A stretch of 64,000 nt of DNA from CBDCUQ01 sp965222835 (lineage in GTDB: Bacteria; Pseudomonadota; Alphaproteobacteria; Rhizobiales; Hyphomicrobiaceae). Of the stretch, positions 26,429-34,341 are shown one piece after another. The DNA is taken from positions 186,001 through 250,000 of the forward strand of contig CBDCUQ010000004.1 in NCBI GenBank assembly GCA_965222835.1, given 5' to 3'. Under the pieces are notes generated by a model. The model was not told the DNA's origin. It saw only the letters and a program-made list of their open reading frames with translations, and searched no databases. The translations under genes were made by a program, and so were the position numbers. Position 1 is the first letter of the stretch. Every line of letters begins with the position of its first letter.

Positions 26429-27367
26429 TCATCTCAAGATTCCCGTTGCAAAGCCAATGACAATCAGCACCAAGATTGCGAATCCAACGATAAAGAACGT
26501 CGTCATTCCGCCCTTGAGCACATTCGTAGGAGCTGGTCGCAACGGAATGCCCAAGGAATTGCATATGGGCTCGAGGGCCAAACGAAACCGCGCAGAGTGA
26601 TCTGCGCCCCACGTCGGATTATTCGCGCCCCTAAGCGCGGCCTTCGGGAACGGTTGGTACGTTGCCTTCCAACTGCGGTCGAAAGTGATCATGCCGCTCA
26701 TGTTACCGACCATGTAGCCGCGGTCCTGACGCGACGGATAGGGCGGCAGATCAAGTTCTGCGCTTTGTGAAGCCAACTTAGAAAAGGAGTCGAACGCCGC
26801 CTTGTCGTCGACAACCAAAACAATGATCCTGCGCGGATCAAGAACAGTCCTGCATTGTTTGAGCTCCCACGATAACCCGGGTGTGCTCCCTGCGAGGAAG
26901 AAGACGAGGCGCGCGCGCTCCATTATTTCCAGAACCTTATCCTGCCAGCCTTCCTCGTCGACATAGAGCCGGGCGATGCCGGGAGGCGGCAACCATTCTC
27001 CGGGCTGTCCCACCGCGACAACCGGCCCGATTTCGGACAGTACGTCGAGCAGAGGTTGTTCGTTCGTGGCAAAAGTACTGTCTGCAGAAAAGGACCTCAG
27101 ATAAAGAACAGGTCGGCGCGAATCCGTTCGGAGCAGCTCCTCCGCTTCCGGCGCGAGATGCTGTTCGGCGCGCAACGACACCCAATACGAAGCAGCAATT
27201 GCGCCGACGCCAACCAAGACGAGCCAGAACGGCGTTTCTCCTGAGGACTCGTTGACGATGATGGCAAGAATTATGACGGCTCCAATGACAACCCAATTCA
27301 GCCATTGAAGGCGCTTGCCCTGGTGGCGGCTTTTCCCATGACCGCCGTGCGGAGATTTTTGTGTCAT
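26429..27367 (-). CDS. Membrane-anchored TIR/SLOG-like protein, unknown function
   Basis: 312 residues from ATG 27367. Two N-terminal helices (about 25-40 and 47-65) precede a cytosolic domain (about 85-265), and one C-terminal helix (FFIVGFAILVLIVIGFATGI) ends the protein. The domain pattern is strand-rich Rossmannoid: RRPVLYLRSFSAD, IGPVVAVGQPGEWLPPPG, ARLYVDEEGWQDKVLEIMER, then ARLVFFLAGSTPGLSWELKQ and RIIVLVV. The Ser...Trp-Glu-Leu segment resembles the catalytic Glu region of TIR and SLOG nucleotide-processing domains. I infer a nucleotide-binding or NAD-cleaving sensor, but no named family is certain. It lies beside the putative integration scar. Confidence 0.6.
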   Translation of the reverse strand: MTQKSPHGGHGKSRHQGKRLQWLNWVVIGAVIILAIIVNESSGETPFWLVLVGVGAIAASYWVSLRAEQHLAPEAEELLRTDSRRPVLYLRSFSADSTFATNEQPLLDVLSEIGPVVAVGQPGEWLPPPGIARLYVDEEGWQDKVLEIMERARLVFFLAGSTPGLSWELKQCRTVLDPRRIIVLVVDDKAAFDSFSKLASQSAELDLPPYPSRQDRGYMVGNMSGMITFDRSWKATYQPFPKAALRGANNPTWGADHSARFRLALEPICNSLGIPLRPAPTNVLKGGMTTFFIVGFAILVLIVIGFATGILR

Positions 27368-27728
27368 GTTCCAAGCCCCGCTGTGTCGCTTCAAGTCGCG
27401 CGCGAACGATACGGTTTTCGACGTGGTCTGTCCACGAGCGCTACAATCTGGCGGTCATTTCCATTCCCAAAGTCGTCCTCCTTCGTCTGCTCAGCCGGAG
27501 GAAGCTGAAAGACGTAGTATTACGCAGCGCATGACTAACCACCAGCTGAGTTTTCCGGCCGTTAGCTGACGTCATCGCAACGCAATTTCCTCGTCCGCTT
27601 TCGCGGGCAACGCGGACTTCCCGTGGACATGGCGTTCTGGACCGTTCTTGACCCAAAGCTGCCGACGTTAGCGTTCCTGCTTATGTCTGCTTCGTTGTGA
27701 GAGATCGAGCGTCCGCTCAAAAGTCTGT
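27368..27728. other. Spacer between the TIR-like gene and the kinase gene
   Basis: About 360 bases without a supported gene. It should hold the promoter of the TIR-like gene and the end of the kinase transcript. No clear terminator is seen. Confidence 0.4.
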
Positions 27729-29561
27729 CTAAGAGGAAGTCCTGGAGATCAAGTATAATAGAACGACAACGATGAGGGCTAAGGCAGCGCACAGGCCTTG
27801 CCAAAATACCAGCGGGTTGCGTTCGACGAGTGGTTTCATGCGGTCGTAGTCGAGGGAGGGATTCGGACGCCGCAGATCCTCGACGACAGCGGACAGCGCA
27901 TTGCTTCGCTTTGACGGTGTCTTGGCGACCGCCGCGGCAAGCGCAGCGTCCACCCAAACGGGAATATCTTCACGAACTGTGCGCGCGGGAATGTAGGTCA
28001 ACCTGGAGACATCACGAGAACTCGCAAAGCCCTTGCCGTAGGGCAGTTTGCCGGTCAGCAATTCATAGGTGATGACTCCAAGTGAATATATGTCAGAACG
28101 GTTGGTGCCTCGCTCACTCAGATGGTACTCAGGCGCAATATAGTCGAGAGTGCCAACCAGTTGCGGATCCTCAACCGGCGAACCGGACTCCAACTGGCTT
28201 GCTGCGCGTGAGGAGCCAAAGTCTATGATCTTGACCGCCCCATAGCGGTCGATCATGACGTTCTCCGGTTTCAAGTCCTGATGCACGATGTCCTTCCTGT
28301 GGAAGGCCCGCAATCCCTTAGCGATCTGCTCAACGATCGTGCGCACGGTCTCTGTATCAGGACGTGGATTATCGTGCATCCACTGCCGAAGGGTCTGCCC
28401 CTCGAAATATTCGGTCAAATAGTAGAGTGACCGGCGCGGTTGGCCGGGCTGAAGAACCTTGAGCACATATGGGCTTTGCACGAGGCGGCCAATCCATTCC
28501 TCGCGGCTGAACATCTCTATATAGACCGGATCGTCCTCGAAGTTCACGGAGGGCGTCTTAAGAACTACGACGTCTTTGGCATCCGTACGTTCGGCAAGAT
28601 ATACCTGCGTTCGCTTGCTCGTATGCAACTCTCGCACGATGTGTAGCCCCTCGAAGACGACACCTGGCATAAGCTCCGCCGGGAAGGGTAGTGCCGTGAG
28701 TGCCTTCAAGTGGCTTTCGGCATCGGGATTGCCGGGATGAGTTATGCGGATCAACTGGCACGTGACATTGTCATTGCTGCCATTCTTTAGCGCTAGATCG
28801 CAAACAATTTGAGCGGCCGCGTCGAGATTGTCAGCGGATTGCCGGACGGCATTGAGCATGTGAGAGGTGGTGAGGTGCTCGTGCACACCGTCACAAGTGA
28901 AGAGCAGGATGTCCCCAGCCATGACCGGCTCGGCGTAGTAGTCAATCTCGACATCCGGATTAACGCCGAGTGCACGCGTTAGATAGGGGTGTTCACGCCC
29001 GGAACGCGCCCGATGTTCGCGTGTCAGTGGTTCAATCGTATCATCTCTCAGGAGAGCGATACGCGTATCTCCTGCATGGAACGCGTGCACGGTACCTGCT
29101 TTGAGAATCAACCCAGAAAAGGTGCTCACCATGCCGGTGTCACTTCCATGCAGGCCATGCCCCTGCGCATGAAGCCAGTTGTTTATGGCTTTGAGCACGA
29201 CCGCGACAGACTTCTTGACGCTCCAAGAATCCGGCGTGGCATAGTAGTCCTCAAGGAAGTTCTTCACGGCAGTTTCGCTTGCTGCCTTAGCATCCTCGCT
29301 CGACGACATGCCGTCAGCGATTGCCATGGCGATTCCGCGGCTTGCGAGTTCGGCGCCTGTCGGTATCAACACGCCATAAGAATCGTCGTTGCGTGGTTTG
29401 CAGCCGGCAGAGGAATACTGACCAACTTCGATACGGGGGCCACTGTGTAATAACGAATGCGAGGCTGGGACATCGGAACTTTGAGGTGCAAGCTCAGGCC
29501 ACGGGCTGGACTTGCTTGTCCCCTGTGGTGTGGTGTCCGTCCTCGAAAGTGCTCTTTTCAC
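27729..29561 (-). CDS. PP2C phosphatase - Ser/Thr kinase fusion, nitrate-locus type
   Basis: 610 residues from GTG 29561 (AGGGACCC upstream). N-terminal PP2C domain (about 45-275) with NDDSYGVLIP, IADGMSSSEDAK, HAGDTRIALLRDD, TCDGVHEHL and GSNDNVTC. The kinase domain (about 300-570) has the VVLK lysine, HQDLKPENVMIDR catalytic loop, IIDFGSS and APEYHLSERGTNRSDIYSLG. A C-terminal helix (FWQGLCAALALIVVVLLYLI) anchors it to the inner membrane. The same fusion sits between nitrite reductase and nitrate transporter genes in Pseudomonas aeruginosa. A role in controlling nitrate uptake or reduction is inferred from that context; the substrate is unknown. Confidence 0.88.
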   Translation of the reverse strand: MKRALSRTDTTPQGTSKSSPWPELAPQSSDVPASHSLLHSGPRIEVGQYSSAGCKPRNDDSYGVLIPTGAELASRGIAMAIADGMSSSEDAKAASETAVKNFLEDYYATPDSWSVKKSVAVVLKAINNWLHAQGHGLHGSDTGMVSTFSGLILKAGTVHAFHAGDTRIALLRDDTIEPLTREHRARSGREHPYLTRALGVNPDVEIDYYAEPVMAGDILLFTCDGVHEHLTTSHMLNAVRQSADNLDAAAQIVCDLALKNGSNDNVTCQLIRITHPGNPDAESHLKALTALPFPAELMPGVVFEGLHIVRELHTSKRTQVYLAERTDAKDVVVLKTPSVNFEDDPVYIEMFSREEWIGRLVQSPYVLKVLQPGQPRRSLYYLTEYFEGQTLRQWMHDNPRPDTETVRTIVEQIAKGLRAFHRKDIVHQDLKPENVMIDRYGAVKIIDFGSSRAASQLESGSPVEDPQLVGTLDYIAPEYHLSERGTNRSDIYSLGVITYELLTGKLPYGKGFASSRDVSRLTYIPARTVREDIPVWVDAALAAAVAKTPSKRSNALSAVVEDLRRPNPSLDYDRMKPLVERNPLVFWQGLCAALALIVVVLLYLISRTSS

Positions 29562-29625
29562 GGGTCCCTGTGCAACATCGCTTGCATCAAAAGTTGATTG
29601 TCGCGCTGAGGTTGGCTGTCTGGTT

Positions 29626-29662
29626 CATGGCACCGGCGCGTATAGTATCCGCCGGTGCCATG
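29626..29662. repeat. 13-bp perfect inverted repeat between transporter and kinase genes
   Basis: CATGGCACCGGCG (29626-29638) and CGCCGGTGCCATG (29650-29662) with an 11-base loop, in the 161-base gap. No T-tract follows on the minus strand, so it may be an mRNA-stabilising or attenuating hairpin rather than a full terminator. Confidence 0.65.
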
Positions 29663-29722
29663 ATTGCGATAAAGAACTCCATCATCATTCATAGGCTCAG
29701 ATTTATCCGCCTGTTGCTTCCT

Positions 29723-31201
29723 TCAAGTGACATCGATCATTGTGACCGAGCCATCCGGCATATACTCAGCGATTTGGCCTTTCGGCTCGTCAACAAACAG
29801 GAATGCCGTGATAAGACCGACAACCGCTGATGACGCTGCGACCAAGAAGAAGATTTCGACGGGCGCAAACGAGTAGAGCGTCAAGAACAGCACGCCGCCG
29901 ACATTGCCGTAGGCGCCTACCATGCCGGCGATCTGGCCCGTCAGACGGCGCTTGATCATGGGCAACATTGCGTAGACTGCACCGTTGCCGGCATTGACGA
30001 ACAGCGAGCACACAAATGTAGCAATGACAGCGTAGGCGATTCCCAGCTCTGGTGTCGTGCGGCTCATCGCAAAATAGCCGATCGCCGTGCCAGCGAGGCA
30101 CGCAAGCAGCACATTGCGTCGTCCGAAGTGGTCCGAAAGCCAGCCGCCTGCCGGCCGGGCGAAGAACGTCGTTGCGCCGAAGCTGGCGCCGAGAAGCCCC
30201 GCTGTCGTTAGTGACAGGCCGAACGTGTCCTTGAAGTACAGCGGGAGCAACGAGACGACCGCGAGTTCGGATCCAAAGGTGATGAGGTACGCAAGGTCCA
30301 GGACGGCCACTTGTCGGAACTTGTAGCGGTGGATCTCTGGGACGGGCGCGCTGAAGACTGACTTGTTGACGGTCCACGTCGACCAAACCTGCTGCAGATA
30401 GTAGGCACCGAGCGCCAAGTAGGCCGCCCAGGTCGCATCAGTGGACAGCATTTTGAGATTTGACGGGCCGAGCTTCCATGCGAGCACCCCGAGTGCAAGT
30501 ACGAGCGGGGCTTGCATGACGCAATAGAGGAAAAAGTCGCCGCGACTCGTAACCTCCATGGCGCCCAACCGATTGGACTTGAAGTAAGTCGAGCCCTTCG
30601 GCGTGTCGCTGACACTAAGATAGTACACAACACCGTAAATAATGGCGAGAACGCCCGTTGTGGCGATTGCCCACCGCCAACCGTCCTCACCACCGAGCCA
30701 GAGTGCGAGTGTTGGGAGAGTGACGCTGGCCGCTGCCGAACCGAAGTTTCCAAAACCTGCGTAGATGCCCTGCGCAAGCCCGGTCTCCTTGGCCGGAAAC
30801 CATTCACCAATCATACGGATGCCGACGACGAAGCCTGCGCCAACGAAGCCCAAGAGAAATCGGCTGATGGCGAGTGTCTCGTAGTTGTCCGCGAACGCAA
30901 AGATGAGGCACAGGACGCCCGAGATGGCGAGAAGGCCCCCATACATGAGCCGCGGGCCCAACTTGTCGACCAACATGCCCACCGCGACGCGGGCCGGGAT
31001 GGTCAGCGCGACGTTGAGGATGAGGAGGGCCGCGACTTCCTGTTTCGTGAGATTGAACGTCTCTTGGATCGCAGCCATCAGCGGCGCGTGGTTGAACCAC
31101 ACGAAAAAGCTGATGAAGAAGGCCACCCAGGTGAGATGAAGCGTGCGGATTTTTGGCTGCCAACTAAAGAGTGGAAATTGCCTGATGCGAAAGTCTGTCA
31201 T
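29723..31201 (-). CDS. Nitrate/nitrite transporter, NNP family (NarK/NasA type)
   Basis: 492-residue, 12-helix major-facilitator protein. Both nitrate signature regions are present: GFVGAGFVVGIRMIGEWFP with KETGLAQGIYAGFGNFG, and NAGNGAVYAMLPMIKRRLT with GQIAGMVGAYGNVGGV. LVDKLGPRLMYG is the loop 2-3 motif. It imports nitrate across the inner membrane for the divergently encoded assimilatory reductases. A GGGGGACC site precedes ATG 31201, and a sigma-54 promoter lies about 35 bases further up. The kinase/phosphatase gene follows in the same direction. Confidence 0.93.
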   Translation of the reverse strand: MTDFRIRQFPLFSWQPKIRTLHLTWVAFFISFFVWFNHAPLMAAIQETFNLTKQEVAALLILNVALTIPARVAVGMLVDKLGPRLMYGGLLAISGVLCLIFAFADNYETLAISRFLLGFVGAGFVVGIRMIGEWFPAKETGLAQGIYAGFGNFGSAAASVTLPTLALWLGGEDGWRWAIATTGVLAIIYGVVYYLSVSDTPKGSTYFKSNRLGAMEVTSRGDFFLYCVMQAPLVLALGVLAWKLGPSNLKMLSTDATWAAYLALGAYYLQQVWSTWTVNKSVFSAPVPEIHRYKFRQVAVLDLAYLITFGSELAVVSLLPLYFKDTFGLSLTTAGLLGASFGATTFFARPAGGWLSDHFGRRNVLLACLAGTAIGYFAMSRTTPELGIAYAVIATFVCSLFVNAGNGAVYAMLPMIKRRLTGQIAGMVGAYGNVGGVLFLTLYSFAPVEIFFLVAASSAVVGLITAFLFVDEPKGQIAEYMPDGSVTMIDVT

Positions 31202-31235
31202 TTGGTCCCCCGAAGTTATGGACCCGGGAGAGAGC

Positions 31236-31250
31236 GCAAGTCATGTGCCA
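31236..31250 (-). promoter_or_regulatory. Sigma-54 promoter for the nitrate transporter
   Basis: Minus strand TGGCACATGACTTGC matches the -24/-12 consensus (GG and GC, ten bases apart). The predicted start site is about 24 bases before the transporter ATG. Confidence 0.8.
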
Positions 31251-31260
31251 ACCTGAAACA

Positions 31261-31277
31261 ATCGCGTAGAACGCGAT
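31261..31277. promoter_or_regulatory. Palindrome in the nitrate-locus spacer
   Basis: ATCGCGT-AGA-ACGCGAT is a perfect 7-bp inverted repeat just upstream of the leftward sigma-54 promoter. Possible operator; regulator unknown. Confidence 0.45.
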
Positions 31278-31482
31278 AACTCTCTGGTTTTGCGACACAA
31301 ATATCAATTGCCTACAATCTAGTCACGGGAAATAGACGTCCATAATCTAGGCAGGTTGGTGCGGATTCTGCCGAAAAATCTTGCACCGCACAATCGCTAT
31401 ATGCGGATTGAGCACTTGGGTCGAGGTGGAAAAAATACGCTATTTCAGTTGATTAATAGCTTGCGGGGACCACGATTAAGGA

Positions 31483-31498
31483 TGGCACAGAGATTGCT
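31483..31498 (+). promoter_or_regulatory. Sigma-54 promoter for nirB-nirD-nasA-cobA
   Basis: TGGCACAGAGATTGCT matches the consensus with the GG and GC elements ten bases apart. The predicted start site is near 31509, about 38 bases before the nirB ATG. Confidence 0.83.
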
Positions 31499-31546
31499 GA
31501 CTGGAACTTGATTGCAGCGCACAATCAGCGGGGAAGGCAGGTAGGA

Positions 31547-33997
31547 ATGACTGAAAGGCTGGTGGTCATCGGCAACGGCATGGCGCCTGGAAGGGCGCTG
31601 GACATACTGTTCGAAACAGCGCCCGGCGCTTACGACGTCACGATTTTCAATGCCGAACCACGGGTCAATTACGACCGGATCATGCTCTCGCCGCTGCTTT
31701 CAGGCGAGAAGACCTTCGAGCAGATCATCATCCACGGCGATGGTTGGTACGTGAAACATGGCGTGACGCTCTACAAGGGATGTAGAGTCACGAAGATCGA
31801 TCGCGCCGCCAAGACGGTTTCAACGGCGACCGGCATCACAGCTTCCTACGACAAACTCATCATCGCTACAGGCTCTCAACCGATCATGCTTCCAATTTCT
31901 GGAGGCAAATTGCCCGGTGTGCTCGCGTACCGCGATCTCGATGATGTGCAGGCGATGCTGCTGGCCGCGCAATCGCGTGGACGTGGCGTCGTCATCGGAG
32001 GCGGTCTCCTGGGTCTGGAAGCCGCGGCAGGGCTTAAGGAGCAGGGCATGGACGTCACCGTGCTCCACCTCATGCCGACACTTATGGAAAAGCAGCTCGA
32101 TGCCACTGCGGGGCACCTGCTGCAAAGGGCGATCGAGGCGCGCGGGATTGAGGTCATCACTGGGGCGAGCACCGAGGCCATTCTTGGCGCCAGTAAGGTC
32201 GAAGGCGTGCGCCTCAAGGACGGGACGGAACTCCCGGCTGATCTCGTGGTTATGGCCGTCGGCATTAAGCCAAATGCGGGTCTTGCCGGGGAGGCAAGTC
32301 TCAACGTCAACCGCGGTATCGTTGTCGATGAGACGATGCGCACCAGTGATCCCGATATTTTTGCACTCGGCGAATGCGCAGAAGCGGAGGGACAAACGTT
32401 CGGATTGGTGGCGCCCCTCTATGAAATGGCGGGTGTGGTCGCGGCGCAGCTTTCGGGCAACGCGACGGCGCATTTTGTGCCAAGCGCGACCGCAACCAAG
32501 CTCAAAGTTACGGGCATCAATCTCTTCTCGGCAGGTGATTTCAGCGATGGAGAGGGCCGGGAGGAGATTGTCCTGCGCGATGCGTCGCGCGGAATTTACA
32601 AGCGACTTGTATTGGAAGAGGACAAGCTTGTCGGCAGCGTCTTTTACGGGGACACCACCGATGGTGCGTGGTTCTTTGACTTAATCAAGAATGGCGCCGA
32701 TGTCAGCGCCATGCGAGAGACCTTGATCTTTGGTCCCAGCTATGTGGGAGGCGCTCCTTCGGACCCTACGGCGGCCGTTGCAGCGTTGCCAGATGAAGCT
32801 GAAATCTGCGGCTGCAACGGCGTTTGTAAGAGCAAGATTGTGGAAGCGATTACAGCCGATGGACTGACAACACTCGATGATGTTCGTGCACATACAAAGG
32901 CGTCTGCATCATGCGGTTCGTGTGCGGGCCTGGTCGAGCAGCTTCTGCAAGCAACGCTTGGCGAAGCTTACAAAGTCGCGTCTGTGCAACCGATGTGCTC
33001 CTGCGCGATGCTCGGGCACGATGACGTGCGCCGCCTGATCGTTTCCAAAGAACTCAAGGCCATCCCTGATCTTATGCAGGCCTTAGAGTGGAAGACTTCT
33101 TGCGGGTGCGCCAAATGCCGCCCTGCCCTGAACTACTATATGCTCTCCACTTGGCCCGGTGAGTATCAGGATGACAGCCAGTCGCGCTTTATCAATGAGC
33201 GCGTGCACGCGAACATCCAGAAGGACGGGACCTACTCGGTTGTGCCGCGGATGTGGGGAGGGCTTACGAACGCCAACGAGCTAAGGGCCATCGCAGATGT
33301 CGCTGATAAATTCGACATTCGAACCGTCAAAGTCACGGGCGGCCAGCGCATTGATCTGCTGGGCGTCAAGAAAGAGGACCTGCCGGCGGTTTGGGCTGAT
33401 CTCAACAAAGCCGGCATGGTTTCGGGGCACGCTTACGCCAAAGGCTTGAGAACCGTGAAAACGTGCGTTGGCAAGGAATGGTGCCGGTTTGGCACCCAGG
33501 ACTCTACAGGCCTTGGGGTCAAGATCGAGAAATTCATGTGGGGCTCGTGGACGCCGGCCAAAGTCAAAATGGCCGTTTCAGGATGCCCGCGCAACTGCGC
33601 GGAGGCGACCTGCAAGGACGTCGGCATCGTCTGCGTCGAGAGCGGCTATGACATCCATTTCGCCGGGGCCGCCGGCCTCGACATCAAGGGCACCGAAGTG
33701 CTCGGCCATGTCGACACAGAGGATGACGCGATCGAGGTCATCGCGGCCCTTGTGCAGCTTTACCGCGAGCAGGGCCGTTATCTTGAACGCATCTACAAAT
33801 GGGCAAAGTGCGTCGGTGTTGACACAATACGTCAACAGGTCCTGGAGGACCGCGAGAGGCGCAAAGTACTTCTTGAGCGTTTCGTCTATTCGCAGAGGTT
33901 TGCGCAAGTCGACCCCTGGTCCGAGCGCGTCGCTGGGAAGGATGCCCATGAGTTTGCACCCATTGCCGATGTTTCTCTCCGGGAGGCCGCCGAATGA
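31547..33997 (+). CDS. nirB: Assimilatory nitrite reductase, large subunit
   Basis: 816 residues from ATG 31547 (AGGTAGGA ahead). FAD/NAD domain 1-400 (VVIGNGMAPGRALD, VVIGGGLLGLEAAAGL, ALGECAE). A BFD-type [2Fe-2S] domain at about 425-475 has CGCNGVCKSKIVEAI and SCGSCAGLVEQLL. The C-terminal sulfite/nitrite reductase ferredoxin-like and haem domains have TCVGKEWCRFG and AVSGCPRNCAEATCKD, which supply the four Cys for the [4Fe-4S]-siroheme. Reduces nitrite to ammonium with NAD(P)H in the cytosol. First gene of the operon; its siroheme is supplied by cobA at the operon end. Confidence 0.95.
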   Translation: MTERLVVIGNGMAPGRALDILFETAPGAYDVTIFNAEPRVNYDRIMLSPLLSGEKTFEQIIIHGDGWYVKHGVTLYKGCRVTKIDRAAKTVSTATGITASYDKLIIATGSQPIMLPISGGKLPGVLAYRDLDDVQAMLLAAQSRGRGVVIGGGLLGLEAAAGLKEQGMDVTVLHLMPTLMEKQLDATAGHLLQRAIEARGIEVITGASTEAILGASKVEGVRLKDGTELPADLVVMAVGIKPNAGLAGEASLNVNRGIVVDETMRTSDPDIFALGECAEAEGQTFGLVAPLYEMAGVVAAQLSGNATAHFVPSATATKLKVTGINLFSAGDFSDGEGREEIVLRDASRGIYKRLVLEEDKLVGSVFYGDTTDGAWFFDLIKNGADVSAMRETLIFGPSYVGGAPSDPTAAVAALPDEAEICGCNGVCKSKIVEAITADGLTTLDDVRAHTKASASCGSCAGLVEQLLQATLGEAYKVASVQPMCSCAMLGHDDVRRLIVSKELKAIPDLMQALEWKTSCGCAKCRPALNYYMLSTWPGEYQDDSQSRFINERVHANIQKDGTYSVVPRMWGGLTNANELRAIADVADKFDIRTVKVTGGQRIDLLGVKKEDLPAVWADLNKAGMVSGHAYAKGLRTVKTCVGKEWCRFGTQDSTGLGVKIEKFMWGSWTPAKVKMAVSGCPRNCAEATCKDVGIVCVESGYDIHFAGAAGLDIKGTEVLGHVDTEDDAIEVIAALVQLYREQGRYLERIYKWAKCVGVDTIRQQVLEDRERRKVLLERFVYSQRFAQVDPWSERVAGKDAHEFAPIADVSLREAAE

Positions 33998-34341
33998 CAG
34001 TTCAAGAAGAGGCATGGATCGACATTGGGGCCATCATTGATATTCCCATGCGCGGAGCGGGCGTCGTCAAGACACCTCTGGGCTGCGTTGCCGTATTCCG
34101 TACCGCGGAGAACGAAGCCTTCGCTATTGAGGACAGGTGCCCCCACAAGGGCGGGCCACTCTCTCAAGGTATTGTGCACGGAAAAGCCGTGACGTGCCCG
34201 CTGCACAACTGGGTCATCAGTCTAGAGACCGGGGAGGCCCAGGGTGCAGATGAGGGCGCGGTGAGAACTATTGCACTTGAGATCTCGAATGGCCGTATTT
34301 TACTAGACCGCAATGCCGTGGTGGCACGCGATGCCGCTTGA
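33994..34341 (+). CDS. nirD: Assimilatory nitrite reductase, small (Rieske) subunit
   Basis: 115 residues with a Rieske-type domain: RCPHKGGPLSQG and TCPLHNWVISLETGEA hold the Cys-His pairs expected for a [2Fe-2S] centre. It overlaps the nirB stop by four bases, so the subunits are made together. Confidence 0.93.
   Translation: MTVQEEAWIDIGAIIDIPMRGAGVVKTPLGCVAVFRTAENEAFAIEDRCPHKGGPLSQGIVHGKAVTCPLHNWVISLETGEAQGADEGAVRTIALEISNGRILLDRNAVVARDAA

Noticed and set aside
31448..31459. FNR-like box TTGATTAATAGC in the nitrate spacer
   Set aside because: Only the left half-site matches; the right half lacks ATCAA, and the sigma-54 elements explain the promoters better.
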